From Caryophanales bacterium UBA7278 (GTDB lineage Bacteria; Bacillota_I; Bacilli_A; RFN20; CAG-826), in NCBI GenBank assembly GCA_002472275.1, contig DKRQ01000027.1, positions 1 to 50,854 on the forward strand: a stretch of DNA of 50,854 bases. Reading direction: 5' to 3'. The position numbers and the translations under genes are program-made. The number at the start of each line of letters is the position of its first letter. Position 1 is the stretch's first letter. The notes beneath the pieces were generated by a model. The model was not told the origin of the DNA. It was given only the letters and a program-made list of their open reading frames with translations, and made no database searches. Below are positions 7,342-16,223 of this stretch, in pieces.

Positions 7342-9321
7342 CTATTCCCCGACGGGGATTGTCTTATCCGAGCATCTAATCTCGGTGATAGAAGAGAAGT
7401 TGAACGGGTCGTTATCGTGTTTGGAGATTGCTGCCCATTCTTCCGAAGTCCCTTTGTAGGTGATGGATGTGAGTTTGGGGGTTACGTTCCAAACGGCCGT
7501 GTCGAGCTTCGTTATGGTGTTTGGCATTTCAAAACCGGAGAGTAAGGGGCATTGCCCAAATGCGGACGAACCGATTTCCTTCGTGCCGGGGAGGATCTTC
7601 ACCGAAGCGAGCTTCGGGCAAGACAAGAAAGCCTGCATGTCGATGGTCTCGACGTTATGGCCGATCTCAACGCTTTCGAGGGAACGGTTGGTGAAAGCCC
7701 GATATCCGATCTTGGTCACCGAGTCGGGGATCGAAGTCGCATCGCTCGCCGCGACGAGTTCATTCGTCGTCGTCTTGACGATGGCTTTGCAGTTGTCCCT
7801 GGAATCATAGGTTTCGTTTCCGGATTCGACCTCAATCGAAGATAGACCTTGCAGCTCGTTGAAGGGGTTCACGGACAAACTAGCCGAAAAAGAGGCGGGA
7901 ATAACGATGGAAATCGGCGATTTGAAGCAATAGGCACCCGACCATATGCCGGTTGCCGTGGATGGAATCGTCGAGGTTTTGCAGGCGGCGATGATCGTCC
8001 CTTCCTTGATCGAAACGTATTTGCCCGCGCCGGGGATGACGCTTTCCTCGTATTCGTCGGTTTTGCGAAGGATCGCGTTGCAGTTGTCCCTGGAATCGTA
8101 GTTCTCGTTTTCGGGATCGACCTTGAGTTCGGTGAGTTCCTCGGAATAGGCGAATGCCTTATATCCGATTTGGGTGCAGCCTTTGGGGATGTAAGCCTTC
8201 TTTATGGGCGTCCCCCAAAAGGCGAAATTGCCGATTCCCTTCGTGCTTTCTGGGATGACCGTGTTCGCACAGGAACCGACGAGGTAGTCCGATTGCGAAT
8301 GCATGATCGCGTTGCAATTCCCCCTGCTATCCAAATAGGGGTTATCCTCGGCGACCTTTATGGATTCCAGCGCGTCGCAATAACCGAACGGGTTGCCTTC
8401 GACGGTCTTCAGGTTCTTCGGCAAGACGATCGAAGTAAGCAAAGAGCAACGCGACAGGGCATCATAACCTATGCTTTCTAGAGTGGAGGGGAGCTCAACG
8501 GATTCGAAGCCCCCGCCATAGAGGCCTTGATCCGGAATGGATTTGATTCCCTCCGCGAGCTTCAGTTTGTATGGCCGTTTCGTCACCGTGTTCCTTCCGA
8601 TACCGTAGACGCAATAGGGGAAGGTGTGGTAAATCGTGAGTTCCTTGTTTTTCGCCTCAGGGTCTTTGAACATCAAATAGTTATCTAGGCCAGGGCCGAA
8701 GTTGCCTTCCCCGATGTCATGGAGGGACAAGGGGGCGAGCACTGAGGTCTGCTCCTTGGTGTCGGAGAAGATGCCTTTGTAGATGGCCTCGCACCCGTCT
8801 TCTAGGACGTAGGCGCTTTTCCCTTCCTCTAACGGGGCCCTTTTGTAGGCGAGACCATAATCGGAAGTCCAGGAGGGGAGATAGGAAAGGGAACCCGAGG
8901 TATTGAAGGCGATTTCGGATTCCTCGAAGGCCTTCGGGGTGAAATCGTAAAGGTGGCCGGTGACCTCTAACCTAACGATCGAGGAATAGGTGAACGCGTT
9001 ATCGTCCAATGCGACGACGTTTTCCCCTAGCCGCAACGTCTTGACGTGATTCCTTTTGAAGAAGGCATAGGGACTGACCCCGACGATCGGGGTGCCTTCA
9101 TAGTCATTAGGGACCGTGACGACGCTTTCTTTCCCCTTATAGTCATCTACGTAGTAGCCGTGGTGGTTTTCCCTAAGGGACAAAGTGAAATCCCCCGCCT
9201 CGGTTTGGCTATGGGAGGAGCCTTTTTCCCTAGGGTCATCTTCCCCGCAGGAAAGCAAAGCCAAAGGGCAGGAAGATAGGAGTAGAACCGAAAAGAGTTT
9301 CCCTACCGCGCTCTTTCTCAT
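7342..9321 (-). CDS. BspA-type leucine-rich-repeat surface lipoprotein
   Basis: A 659-aa secreted lipoprotein. The signal peptide ends in a lipobox, LALLSC, followed by an acidic linker (GEDDPREKG). Repeats of the Treponema/BspA LRR_5 type follow, with units such as IPDSVTKIGYRAFTN and LPSTLESIGYDAL. Four units carry a repeated Y-D-S-R-[DG]-N-C-x-A-I insertion. These proteins form curved solenoids on the surface of gut and oral bacteria and often mediate binding. A second family member lies at 24284-26567; the two align over their N-terminal halves. ATG 9321 is chosen over GTG 9327, which would abut the -10 box. Ligand unknown. Confidence 0.88.
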   Translation of the reverse strand: MRKSAVGKLFSVLLLSSCPLALLSCGEDDPREKGSSHSQTEAGDFTLSLRENHHGYYVDDYKGKESVVTVPNDYEGTPIVGVSPYAFFKRNHVKTLRLGENVVALDDNAFTYSSIVRLEVTGHLYDFTPKAFEESEIAFNTSGSLSYLPSWTSDYGLAYKRAPLEEGKSAYVLEDGCEAIYKGIFSDTKEQTSVLAPLSLHDIGEGNFGPGLDNYLMFKDPEAKNKELTIYHTFPYCVYGIGRNTVTKRPYKLKLAEGIKSIPDQGLYGGGFESVELPSTLESIGYDALSRCSLLTSIVLPKNLKTVEGNPFGYCDALESIKVAEDNPYLDSRGNCNAIMHSQSDYLVGSCANTVIPESTKGIGNFAFWGTPIKKAYIPKGCTQIGYKAFAYSEELTELKVDPENENYDSRDNCNAILRKTDEYEESVIPGAGKYVSIKEGTIIAACKTSTIPSTATGIWSGAYCFKSPISIVIPASFSASLSVNPFNELQGLSSIEVESGNETYDSRDNCKAIVKTTTNELVAASDATSIPDSVTKIGYRAFTNRSLESVEIGHNVETIDMQAFLSCPKLASVKILPGTKEIGSSAFGQCPLLSGFEMPNTITKLDTAVWNVTPKLTSITYKGTSEEWAAISKHDNDPFNFSSITEIRCSDKTIPVGE

Positions 9322-9327
9322 ACGCAC

Positions 9328-9355
9328 ATTATCTAGGATGGAAAGGAAAGGGCAA
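9328..9355 (-). promoter_or_regulatory. Promoter of the LRR lipoprotein gene (leaderless layout)
   Basis: On the minus strand TTGCCC (9355-9350), 16-nt spacer, GATAAT (9333-9328), then GTGCGT and ATG 9321. No Shine-Dalgarno fits between them. Confidence 0.6.
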
Positions 9356-9362
9356 ACCCTTC

Positions 9363-9391
9363 TTTATAGAAGAGGGGGTCTAGATTAGAAT
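9363..9391 (+). promoter_or_regulatory. Promoter of recG (leaderless layout)
   Basis: TTTATA (9363-9368), 17-nt spacer, TAGAAT (9386-9391), 7 nt, ATG 9399. It is divergent from the lipoprotein promoter. Confidence 0.45.
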
Positions 9392-9398
9392 GAAAGGC

Positions 9399-11393
9399 AT
9401 GAAGCTGACCGGCTCGAAAAGACTCAATTACCTTTTGGGGGAGATGGGTATTTTCTCGCCGTATCAAGTCATCGAACACCTGCCCCGTAAATACGATTCC
9501 TATCTTCCTTCTAGCAAAGACCAACTCCTCCATATGGTTGATAAGCAGAAGGTCGTGGTGGTGGGCAAGGCCATCGAATCGCCCAAGGTGATGCGCTTCA
9601 AGGGCATCTCCAAAGCGCAGTTCTATTTCCGGGCGGACGTAGGCCTAGATTTCCTCGTCGTCGCATGGAACCGTCCTTATCTAGGCAAGACGATCCAAGT
9701 CGGGGAGACCTATACCTTGCAGGCCTCTTACGATTCCAAAAACCATAGCCTCAACATGCTCAACATGAAAAAGGGCATCATCCCCCCTGAGCATTCGATC
9801 GTCCCGATCTATAGCCTCCCTACTGATTACCCGGAGCACCTTTTCCGCGACCTCGTGAAAAGGAGTCTTGAAGAAGAAAAAGGGCGGATTTACGACGTTT
9901 TACCCACTTTTATCAAGAAAAAATATCGTTTCATCGACCGCGAAAAGGCCTTCAATCTCTGCCATTTCCCTAGTAACGAAGAGGACGTAAGACAAGGCTT
10001 AAGGGTTCTTAAATACGAGGAGGCTTTGCTCTTCTCGCTAAAAAACCAATTGATCCGCAAAGCCAACAAAGCCCTCGTCGAAGGGAAAAGGAAAACCGAC
10101 CATCAAAAGGTCACCGAGTTCGTTTCCTCTCTTCCCTATCCTCTCACCAAATCGCAATCCCAAGCCGTCCACGAGGCCATCAAGGACATGGATGAGCCAA
10201 CCCTTATGTACCGCCTCCTCCAAGGCGACGTCGGCATGGGCAAGACCCTGGTCGCGACGATTCTGGCTTATGCGAATTTCACCAGGGGCATGCAAACCGC
10301 ATTCCTCGCCCCAACGGATTCCTTGGCAAGGCAGCATTACGAAAACCTCAAGAAGACCTTGGAACCCTTTGGCCTAAAGGTCGTCCTTTTGGTGGGCGCG
10401 CTCGACCATTCGGATAGAAAAGTGGTCGAGGAGATGATTTCTAGTGGGGAGGCCGACGTCATCGTTGGGACCCACGCCTTGTTCAGCGCCTCGGTCGAAT
10501 ATGCCGCCTTAGGGCTAGCCATCATCGACGAGCAGCATAAGTTCGGCGTGAACCAAAGGAACCTCCTGGCGAACAAGGGAGACCACGCCGACGTCTATTT
10601 GATGTCCGCGACCCCGATTCCTAGAACCCTTAGCCTCACCCTCTATGGGGATTTGGATGTCTCGACCTTAAGCGAATTCCCTTCCAAGGAAAGAATCGTC
10701 GTCACCAAAGTGGTGCGTTCCTCTTCCTCGGGGGTTACCAAGGAAATCGAAAAAGCCCTGAAGGAAGACAAAAGGATCTTCGTCGTCGCCCCCAAGATCG
10801 AAGGAGGGGAGGATGACGATTCCAGCGTCCTTAGGCTCTACGAGAACTATAAGCTCCGTTATCCCGGCAAAGTCGGGCTCATCCACGGCAAGATGGACGA
10901 AATCGAGAAGGAGGCCGCGATGCTTGCCTTCTCTAGGGGCATGACCAAGATTTTGGTTGCGACCTCGGTCATCGAAGTCGGCATCGACGTCAAGGAAGCC
11001 TCTTTGATGCTCATCCATGAGCCCTCTAGGTTCGCCTTGTCCTCTTTGCATCAGCTTAGGGGCAGGATCGGTAGGGACGGCACCCCGGCGACCTGTTTGC
11101 TCCTATATGATGGCAATGACCAGGACGAACTCGACAAACTCCATGTTTTGACCGCGACCAACGACGGCTTTAAGATCGCCGAAGAAGACCTCCGAAGGAG
11201 GGGCCCCGGCGAGATGAGCGGCACCCGTCAATCGGGCTTGCCCGACCTCCGTTTCGTCAACGTCATCACCGATTTCCGCATGTTCGAAGCCGCGCGTGAT
11301 GACGCGGCGCAGATCCTTTCCGGGGAGATTAGCGGCTGCCAAGCCCTCATCAAACGCGCCGAAAAGGAAAAAGGCGACATCGGTTTGGCCTAA
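9399..11393 (+). CDS. recG: ATP-dependent DNA helicase RecG
   Basis: About 664 aa, the family's usual size. An N-terminal wedge/OB region is followed by helicase domain 1 with LLQGDVGMGKTLVA (Walker A, about residue 275), AFLAPTDSLA, IIDEQHKFG (DEQH box, where DEQH/DEKH is typical) and MSATPIPRTL. Helicase domain 2 has VATSVIEVGIDVKEA and QLRGRIGRDG. RecG remodels stalled forks and Holliday junctions. In Bacillus it lies near fakA; here one lipoprotein gene intervenes. An in-frame ATG at 9390 is possible, but the promoter position favours 9399. Confidence 0.95.
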   Translation: MKLTGSKRLNYLLGEMGIFSPYQVIEHLPRKYDSYLPSSKDQLLHMVDKQKVVVVGKAIESPKVMRFKGISKAQFYFRADVGLDFLVVAWNRPYLGKTIQVGETYTLQASYDSKNHSLNMLNMKKGIIPPEHSIVPIYSLPTDYPEHLFRDLVKRSLEEEKGRIYDVLPTFIKKKYRFIDREKAFNLCHFPSNEEDVRQGLRVLKYEEALLFSLKNQLIRKANKALVEGKRKTDHQKVTEFVSSLPYPLTKSQSQAVHEAIKDMDEPTLMYRLLQGDVGMGKTLVATILAYANFTRGMQTAFLAPTDSLARQHYENLKKTLEPFGLKVVLLVGALDHSDRKVVEEMISSGEADVIVGTHALFSASVEYAALGLAIIDEQHKFGVNQRNLLANKGDHADVYLMSATPIPRTLSLTLYGDLDVSTLSEFPSKERIVVTKVVRSSSSGVTKEIEKALKEDKRIFVVAPKIEGGEDDDSSVLRLYENYKLRYPGKVGLIHGKMDEIEKEAAMLAFSRGMTKILVATSVIEVGIDVKEASLMLIHEPSRFALSSLHQLRGRIGRDGTPATCLLLYDGNDQDELDKLHVLTATNDGFKIAEEDLRRRGPGEMSGTRQSGLPDLRFVNVITDFRMFEAARDDAAQILSGEISGCQALIKRAEKEKGDIGLA

Positions 11394-11480
11394 CCTTTCT
11401 AAAGAAAACAAAGCAGGAAAAGCGATTGTTATATTATCTTAACTTTTTTCTTTGCAATTTACCCTTTTATGACTATCATA

Positions 11481-11509
11481 TTGTCGGCAAAGGAAAGTTT
11501 AGTTAGATT
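11481..11509 (+). promoter_or_regulatory. Possible promoter of the feo operon
   Basis: TTGTCG (11481-11486), 17-nt spacer, TAGATT (11504-11509), which is almost touching the ATG at 11513. The imperfect dyad GTTA-GAT-TAAC (11502-11512) overlaps it, and a related GTTA...TAAC occurs at 11428-11443. An iron-responsive repressor site is possible, but no canonical Fur or DtxR box is seen. Confidence 0.25.
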
Positions 11510-11512
11510 AAC

Positions 11513-11725
11513 ATGCCTATAGCGTTAGCACCGATACACGAAGAAATGCAGATCGCGAGAGTGGCCTGCGACCGTAAGGAGAGCACCCGCCTAGCCGCGC
11601 TAGGAGTGATCGAAGGGGCCTCCGTGACGGTTTTGAGTTCATTGCATGGCGCGGTGATCGTCTTGATTAAGGGCACCAGATTAGCCCTCGACCACAAGAC
11701 CGCGTCTCATATATTCGTCGCTTAG
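11513..11725 (+). CDS. feoA: FeoA-domain protein (first)
   Basis: A 70-aa single SH3-like FeoA domain. MPIALAPIHEE is followed by RLAALGVIEGASVTVL, the usual L-x-x-[LM]-G-[LVI]-x-x-G motif, and a closing VLIKGTRLALDHKTA. FeoA proteins assist or gate the ferrous iron permease FeoB. It is the first gene of a feoA-feoA-feoB-small-membrane-protein operon, and two tandem FeoA units are common in Firmicutes. Confidence 0.9.
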   Translation: MPIALAPIHEEMQIARVACDRKESTRLAALGVIEGASVTVLSSLHGAVIVLIKGTRLALDHKTASHIFVA

Positions 11726-11742
11726 AAATGGAGGAGTCAAAA

Positions 11743-11982
11743 ATGAAGAAGACTCTAGATGTTTTCGCCATTGGCGAATCAGGCACCATCGTCAAAGTAA
11801 ACGGGGAGGGGAGAGTCCGCCGCCGTTTGTTCGACATGGGCTTAACCCCCGGCGCCGAGGTGTATCTACGTAAGAAGGCCCCGTTAGGCGATCCGATTGA
11901 GATCACCCTTCGCGGTTATGAGCTCTCCTTAAGGAAGGATGAGGCCCAAAACGTCGAAGTTGAGGTCAAGGAGGAGAAGTGA
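11743..11982 (+). CDS. feoA: FeoA-domain protein (second)
   Basis: A 79-aa protein from ATG 11743, with GGAGGAG 6 nt upstream; the earlier in-frame ATG at 11728 lies before this site. FeoA signature: RRRLFDMGLTPGAEVYL and a DPIEITLRGYELSLRK end, with an acidic tail. The stop codon overlaps the feoB start (TGATG), implying coupled translation and a direct role with FeoB. Confidence 0.92.
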   Translation: MKKTLDVFAIGESGTIVKVNGEGRVRRRLFDMGLTPGAEVYLRKKAPLGDPIEITLRGYELSLRKDEAQNVEVEVKEEK

Positions 11983-14255
11983 TGGAAGACAAGCGCATCG
12001 TCGTTGCCCTAGCTGGCAACCCTAACTGCGGCAAAACCACCTTGTTCAACTCTTTGACGGGTGCCACGGCATACGTAGGAAACTGGCCGGGCGTCACCGT
12101 CGAGAAGAGGCAGGGCACCTATAAGAACCGCAAAACCAAGGAATCCGCGGAGATCGTCGACCTCCCGGGCATCTATTCCCTTTCTCCCTATACCCCTGAG
12201 GAAGTCGTTTCCCGCGACTTCATTCTCAATGAGAATCCAGACGTCGTGATCAACGTCCTCGACGCGACCAACCTCGAACGCAACCTCTACATGACCACGC
12301 AGATCATGGAGATGGACGTCCCGATGGTCGTCGCCCTCAACATGATCGACGTCGTCGAGAAGAGCGGCGAGCAAATCGACGCGGAGGATCTTTCCAAGCG
12401 TCTAGGCGTCCCCGTCGTCGCCATCTCCGCGTTGAAACAAAGCAACCTAAGCGAGCTCATGTCCGTCGCGATTAAGGCCGCCAAATCCGGAAGGAAGGGC
12501 TTCTCCGTCCTCTCCGAAGGCAAATACGCCAAGGACATCAAGCAGGCCGTGGTCCTCTATGAGGAGCAAGAGGTCAGCCACCCTTTGTTCCACGCGATCA
12601 AAGCCCTGGAAAACGATGAAAAGGAACTCGAGGCCAACCCCGAGCTCGTCAAGAAGGCCCAGGAAATCCTCGCCAAAGGCAAACAAGAGGACTTCGAGGC
12701 CGACACCGCCGACGAAAGGTATCAATACATCACCGGCAGCTACGTCAAAGCTAGAAGCGGCAAGAAGGTCGAGGCCAAGGAAAAGCTAAGCCGTTCCGAT
12801 AAGATCGACCGCGTGCTCACCAACCGTTGGGCCGCCATCCCCATCTTCATCGTCGCCTTGTTCTTCATCTTCCACCTCACCTTCGCCGAAGACCTCTTCT
12901 ACCTCCACGCGATGGGGGTGCAGTTCTCCATGAACTTCGAGGGCAACGAGTTCTTCGAAGGTCTCTTCTGGACCGATGGAGGTATCAACTCGATTGGCGT
13001 CATCCTCGCCAACTTGGTCAACGGCATCACCGGGGCCATTTGGACGGGCGCCCAAAACGGCTTAACCCAAATCGGAACCCCTGATTGGACCATCGGTCTA
13101 CTAGGTTCCGTCATCAACGATGGCTTTTTCGCAGTCATCGGATTCCTCCCGCAAATCCTCGTCCTTTTCTTCTTTTTCTCCCTACTCGAGGATTCGGGTT
13201 ACATGGCCCGTGTCGCCTTCGTCTTCGACCGTATCTTCCGTAGGGCCGGCCTCTCTGGCCGCGCCTTCATCCCGATGCTCATGGGCTATGGCTGCGGCGT
13301 CCCCGCGATGATCAACACCCGTACCCTGAACACCGAGAAGGAACGCACCGCGACCATCCGCGTCATCGCCTTCTTCTGCTGCGGCGCCAAGGTGACCGCG
13401 GTCGCCGCGATCGCCGGTGTCCTCGCCTCCAACTTCGGTTGGAACGCGGAGCTCGTCAGCTTGTCCATGTACATCGTTGGATTGGTCCTTGCGGTCGCGA
13501 TGGTCATCCTCATGCACTGGACCACCCAACGCGAGAAGGTTCCTCCCTTCATTATGGAACTCCCCGCTTACCATGCCCCGCAGGCCCGTGCCCTTGCCAT
13601 CCATATCTGGGACAAGGCCAAAGGCTTCATCAAGAAGGCCTCCACGATCATCGTGCTCGCCGCCCTCTTCATCTGGGTGTTCTCCAACTTCACCCCGACC
13701 TGGCAATACATCCCCGCGATGGTCGACGAAATGGGTGAGCCCCTCCCGGCCTACGAAGGCTCGATGCTGAAGCATCTATGCCAAGCGATCTCCCCGATCT
13801 TCTTCCCGCTAGGATTCGGCAATAACCTCCTAGGCGAAGGCTGGTCCATGACCCTTGCCACGGCCCTAGGCCTCGTCGCCAAGGAAGTCGTCGCCGACAC
13901 CTTCATCACCATCGCCGGTGGTGAGGAACTCGTCGCCGGCATGATCGGCGCGACCGGCATCTCCGTCGGTGGCCTCGTCGCCTTCCTCGTCTTCAACCTG
14001 ACGACCGTTCCTTGCTTCGCCGCGGTGGCTACCGCCAAAGCCGAGCTTCCTAAGGGACAGCTAAAGTGGACCGTCTTGTTCTGGCTAGGCACCTCCTACA
14101 TCGTCGCCTTGATGGTGCGCCTCATGTTCGACTTCGTCTGGACCCTCGCCATCATCATCCCCCTCATCATCCTCATCTTCGTCCTCGCCTACCTTTGGTA
14201 TCGCAGGGCTTGCAAGAAGGAAGAGGCCGCCAAGCTAGAGAAAGGGGAAGCCTGA
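11982..14255 (+). CDS. feoB: Ferrous iron transporter FeoB
   Basis: A 757-aa protein. The cytosolic G domain at the N-terminus has GNPNCGKTTLFN (residues 12-23), VEKRQGTY, DLPGIYSL (G3) and NMID (G4). A helical spacer of about residues 180-270 precedes the polytopic membrane part with the two Gate motifs (SGYMARVAFVFDRIFRRAGLSG and its second copy region with LGLVAKEVVADT) and the conserved MGYGCGVPA. It imports Fe2+ under GTP control. ATG 11982 is preferred over the adjacent GTG 11979 because of the stop/start overlap with feoA. Confidence 0.96.
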   Translation: MEDKRIVVALAGNPNCGKTTLFNSLTGATAYVGNWPGVTVEKRQGTYKNRKTKESAEIVDLPGIYSLSPYTPEEVVSRDFILNENPDVVINVLDATNLERNLYMTTQIMEMDVPMVVALNMIDVVEKSGEQIDAEDLSKRLGVPVVAISALKQSNLSELMSVAIKAAKSGRKGFSVLSEGKYAKDIKQAVVLYEEQEVSHPLFHAIKALENDEKELEANPELVKKAQEILAKGKQEDFEADTADERYQYITGSYVKARSGKKVEAKEKLSRSDKIDRVLTNRWAAIPIFIVALFFIFHLTFAEDLFYLHAMGVQFSMNFEGNEFFEGLFWTDGGINSIGVILANLVNGITGAIWTGAQNGLTQIGTPDWTIGLLGSVINDGFFAVIGFLPQILVLFFFFSLLEDSGYMARVAFVFDRIFRRAGLSGRAFIPMLMGYGCGVPAMINTRTLNTEKERTATIRVIAFFCCGAKVTAVAAIAGVLASNFGWNAELVSLSMYIVGLVLAVAMVILMHWTTQREKVPPFIMELPAYHAPQARALAIHIWDKAKGFIKKASTIIVLAALFIWVFSNFTPTWQYIPAMVDEMGEPLPAYEGSMLKHLCQAISPIFFPLGFGNNLLGEGWSMTLATALGLVAKEVVADTFITIAGGEELVAGMIGATGISVGGLVAFLVFNLTTVPCFAAVATAKAELPKGQLKWTVLFWLGTSYIVALMVRLMFDFVWTLAIIIPLIILIFVLAYLWYRRACKKEEAAKLEKGEA

Positions 14256-14256
14256 T

Positions 14257-14436
14257 ATGGGCATCGCGGTTGCCGTCATCGTCGTGGTGCTCCTAGCCGC
14301 CTACGTCATCGGGATCTTCGTCCTCGACCACAAAAGGCGGAAGAAAGGCAAACCCTCCATCTTCGTGGACGAATGCGAACACGAAGGCAAGGGCAAGCGC
14401 CTGGTCCGCGAGTTCCACAAGGCATACAAGAAGTGA
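14257..14436 (+). CDS. Small single-pass membrane protein of the feo operon
   Basis: A 59-aa ORF starting 1 nt after the feoB stop. A hydrophobic helix (residues about 3-23, AVIVVVLLAAYVIGIFV) is followed by a basic patch (DHKRRKKGK) and a polar tail with one Cys in DECEHEG. Position and shape recall the FeoB-associated Cys-rich membrane proteins (PF12669-like) that follow feoB in many Firmicutes. The cysteine cluster is reduced to one Cys plus one His, so the family link is tentative. It probably acts with FeoB in the membrane. A terminator follows. Confidence 0.65.
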   Translation: MGIAVAVIVVVLLAAYVIGIFVLDHKRRKKGKPSIFVDECEHEGKGKRLVREFHKAYKK

Positions 14437-14444
14437 TTTCCTCC

Positions 14445-14475
14445 AAAGGAGCCTGCAAAACGGGCTCCTTTTTCC
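14445..14475 (+). terminator. Terminator of the feo operon
   Basis: AAAGGAGCC (14445-14453) pairs with GGCTCCTTT (14463-14471) and is followed by T-rich sequence. Confidence 0.85.
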
Positions 14476-14491
14476 TTTTTGGGCCGCCCTG

Positions 14492-14521
14492 TTCCAAATA
14501 GAAGTCTATTTGAAGTATAAT
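14492..14521 (+). promoter_or_regulatory. Promoter of rnc-ftsY-ylxM-ffh (leaderless layout)
   Basis: A perfect -10, TATAAT (14516-14521), ends 7 nt before the rnc ATG. The -35 is poor (TTCCAA, 18-nt spacer). Confidence 0.55.
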
Positions 14522-14528
14522 TTGGGAC

Positions 14529-15224
14529 ATGGCGAGCGAATACATGCCCCTATACCGTCGCTTCGGCATCTTGCCTCACGACGAAAACCTCTATAACCTA
14601 GCCTTCACCCATTCCTCCTATAACGGGATGGCGGGAACCCGCCACCAGGACTACGAAAGGCTCGAGTTTTTGGGCGACTCCGTGATCGGGATGGTCACCT
14701 CCGAGCTTTGCTATATCTACCACCCCGACATGACTCAGGGCCGCCTATCCGTCTTGAAGGCCCAGTTCATCCGCTCCGCCGCCGAGGCCGACTATTGCAA
14801 GAAGCTCGGCTTAAACGAATACATCAAGGTCGGGGCTTCCTTCGCTAAGGATGCCTCTAGCAATGTGTCCCTCCTTGAGGATGTCTTTGAATCCTTCATC
14901 GGGGCCGTCTATCTCGACCAGGGCCTCACCTTTTGCTACAAACTCGTCCGTTCCATCTACGAAGAGGACATCAAGAACGCGACGATCGACATGGCCATCA
15001 ATCCCAAGTCCTACCTTCAGGAATGCATGCAGGCCGACAAGAAGGAATCTGTCACCTACCGTATCGTCTCCGAAATCGGCGCGGGCGGGGACAAGACCTT
15101 CGTGGCCGCGGTCTATTTCGAGGGAAACGAGATCGGCAGGGGAAGCGGCAAGAACAAGAAGGCCGCCGAAACCGAGGCCGCGCGTGATGCGCTTAAGAAG
15201 ATGTCCCTTCCGGAAAGCAGGTAA
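14529..15224 (+). CDS. rnc: Ribonuclease III
   Basis: A 231-aa protein with the signature ERLEFLGDSV at residues 43-52 and the second acidic cluster EDVFESFIGAVYLD, which together coordinate the catalytic Mg2+. A C-terminal double-stranded RNA-binding domain ends in GSGKNKKAAETEAARDAL. It cuts dsRNA in rRNA and mRNA maturation. It leads the operon that in Bacillus is rnc-smc-ftsY; here smc is absent and ftsY follows directly. Confidence 0.96.
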   Translation: MASEYMPLYRRFGILPHDENLYNLAFTHSSYNGMAGTRHQDYERLEFLGDSVIGMVTSELCYIYHPDMTQGRLSVLKAQFIRSAAEADYCKKLGLNEYIKVGASFAKDASSNVSLLEDVFESFIGAVYLDQGLTFCYKLVRSIYEEDIKNATIDMAINPKSYLQECMQADKKESVTYRIVSEIGAGGDKTFVAAVYFEGNEIGRGSGKNKKAAETEAARDALKKMSLPESR

Positions 15225-15227
15225 ACC

Positions 15228-16223
15228 ATGGGCTTATTCTCGTTTTTGAAAAACAAGTTCTCCAAGAAGGGGGCCCCCGAACAGGAGAAGACCTCCGTCG
15301 AGGTTTATGAAAAGGGCATGGCCAAATCGAGGAAGGCCTTTGCCTCCAGACTCGATGACCTCAGCAAACGTTATGGCAAGGTCAACGCCGAATACTTCGA
15401 GGAATTAGAGCAGATCCTCATCGAATCCGACGTCGGCGTCGAACTTTCGATTCGCCTCATCGAGAATCTCCTCGATCAGGCTAGGAAAGAAAAACTCACC
15501 GAACCCAAGCAAATCAACGACCTCCTCGTCGACGCGATGTTCGTCGATTACGCGACGAGTGGCGAGGCCATCCAAAACGAAATCGCCTTCAGGGAAAACG
15601 GGCCGACCGTATTGCTTGTTTGCGGCGTCAACGGGGTTGGCAAGACCACCTCGATCGCTAAGCTTGCTTACCGTTATCAAAAGCAAGGCAAGAAGGTCCT
15701 TCTTGCCGCGGGAGATACGTTCCGCGCGGGTGCTGTCGAGCAACTCAAGGTTTGGGCCGATAGGCTTAAATGCGAGATCGTCGTCGGCAAGCCCGAGGAA
15801 GACCCCGCTTCCGTCGCCTATCAGGCCGCGGTTAAGGCTAAGCAAAGTAACTATGACCTATTGATCGTCGATACCGCCGGAAGGCTCCAGACCAAGAACA
15901 ACCTCATGGCGGAGCTAGGCAAGATTTCCCGCGTCTTGGGCAAGGAAATCGAAGACGCCCCGCACGAGGCGTTCCTCATCATCGACGCGACCACCGGGCA
16001 AAACGGGGTCCTTCAGGCCAAGGCCTTCAAAGAGGTCACCTCGCTTACGGGCATCGTCATCACGAAAATGGACGGCACCTCTAAAGGCGGCATCATCCTC
16101 TCGATCCGCGACGAACTCGGATTGCCCGTCCGTTTCATCGGTCTTGGCGAAAAAATGGAGGATTTGCAGGAATTTGACCTGGATAAATACCTCTATGGCT
16201 TGCTATTAGGGAGTGCGGAATGA
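15228..16223 (+). CDS. ftsY: Signal recognition particle receptor FtsY
   Basis: A 331-aa protein, short-type FtsY as in Firmicutes, with a small basic N-terminal region. An N domain precedes the G domain with GVNGVGKTTSIAKLA, AAGDTFRAGAVEQL, DTAGRLQT and TKMDGTSKGG. It docks ribosome-SRP complexes to the membrane translocon, with Ffh encoded two genes on. Start lies 3 nt after the rnc stop. Confidence 0.96.
   Translation: MGLFSFLKNKFSKKGAPEQEKTSVEVYEKGMAKSRKAFASRLDDLSKRYGKVNAEYFEELEQILIESDVGVELSIRLIENLLDQARKEKLTEPKQINDLLVDAMFVDYATSGEAIQNEIAFRENGPTVLLVCGVNGVGKTTSIAKLAYRYQKQGKKVLLAAGDTFRAGAVEQLKVWADRLKCEIVVGKPEEDPASVAYQAAVKAKQSNYDLLIVDTAGRLQTKNNLMAELGKISRVLGKEIEDAPHEAFLIIDATTGQNGVLQAKAFKEVTSLTGIVITKMDGTSKGGIILSIRDELGLPVRFIGLGEKMEDLQEFDLDKYLYGLLLGSAE

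Noticed and set aside
11394..11512. Riboswitch or Fur box upstream of feoA
   Set aside because: Only weak GTTA...TAAC dyads are seen; no canonical Fur box, and no room for a leader RNA if the promoter is near the start codon.
13182..13775. 197-codon open frame on the minus strand
   Set aside because: Antisense of the membrane part of feoB.
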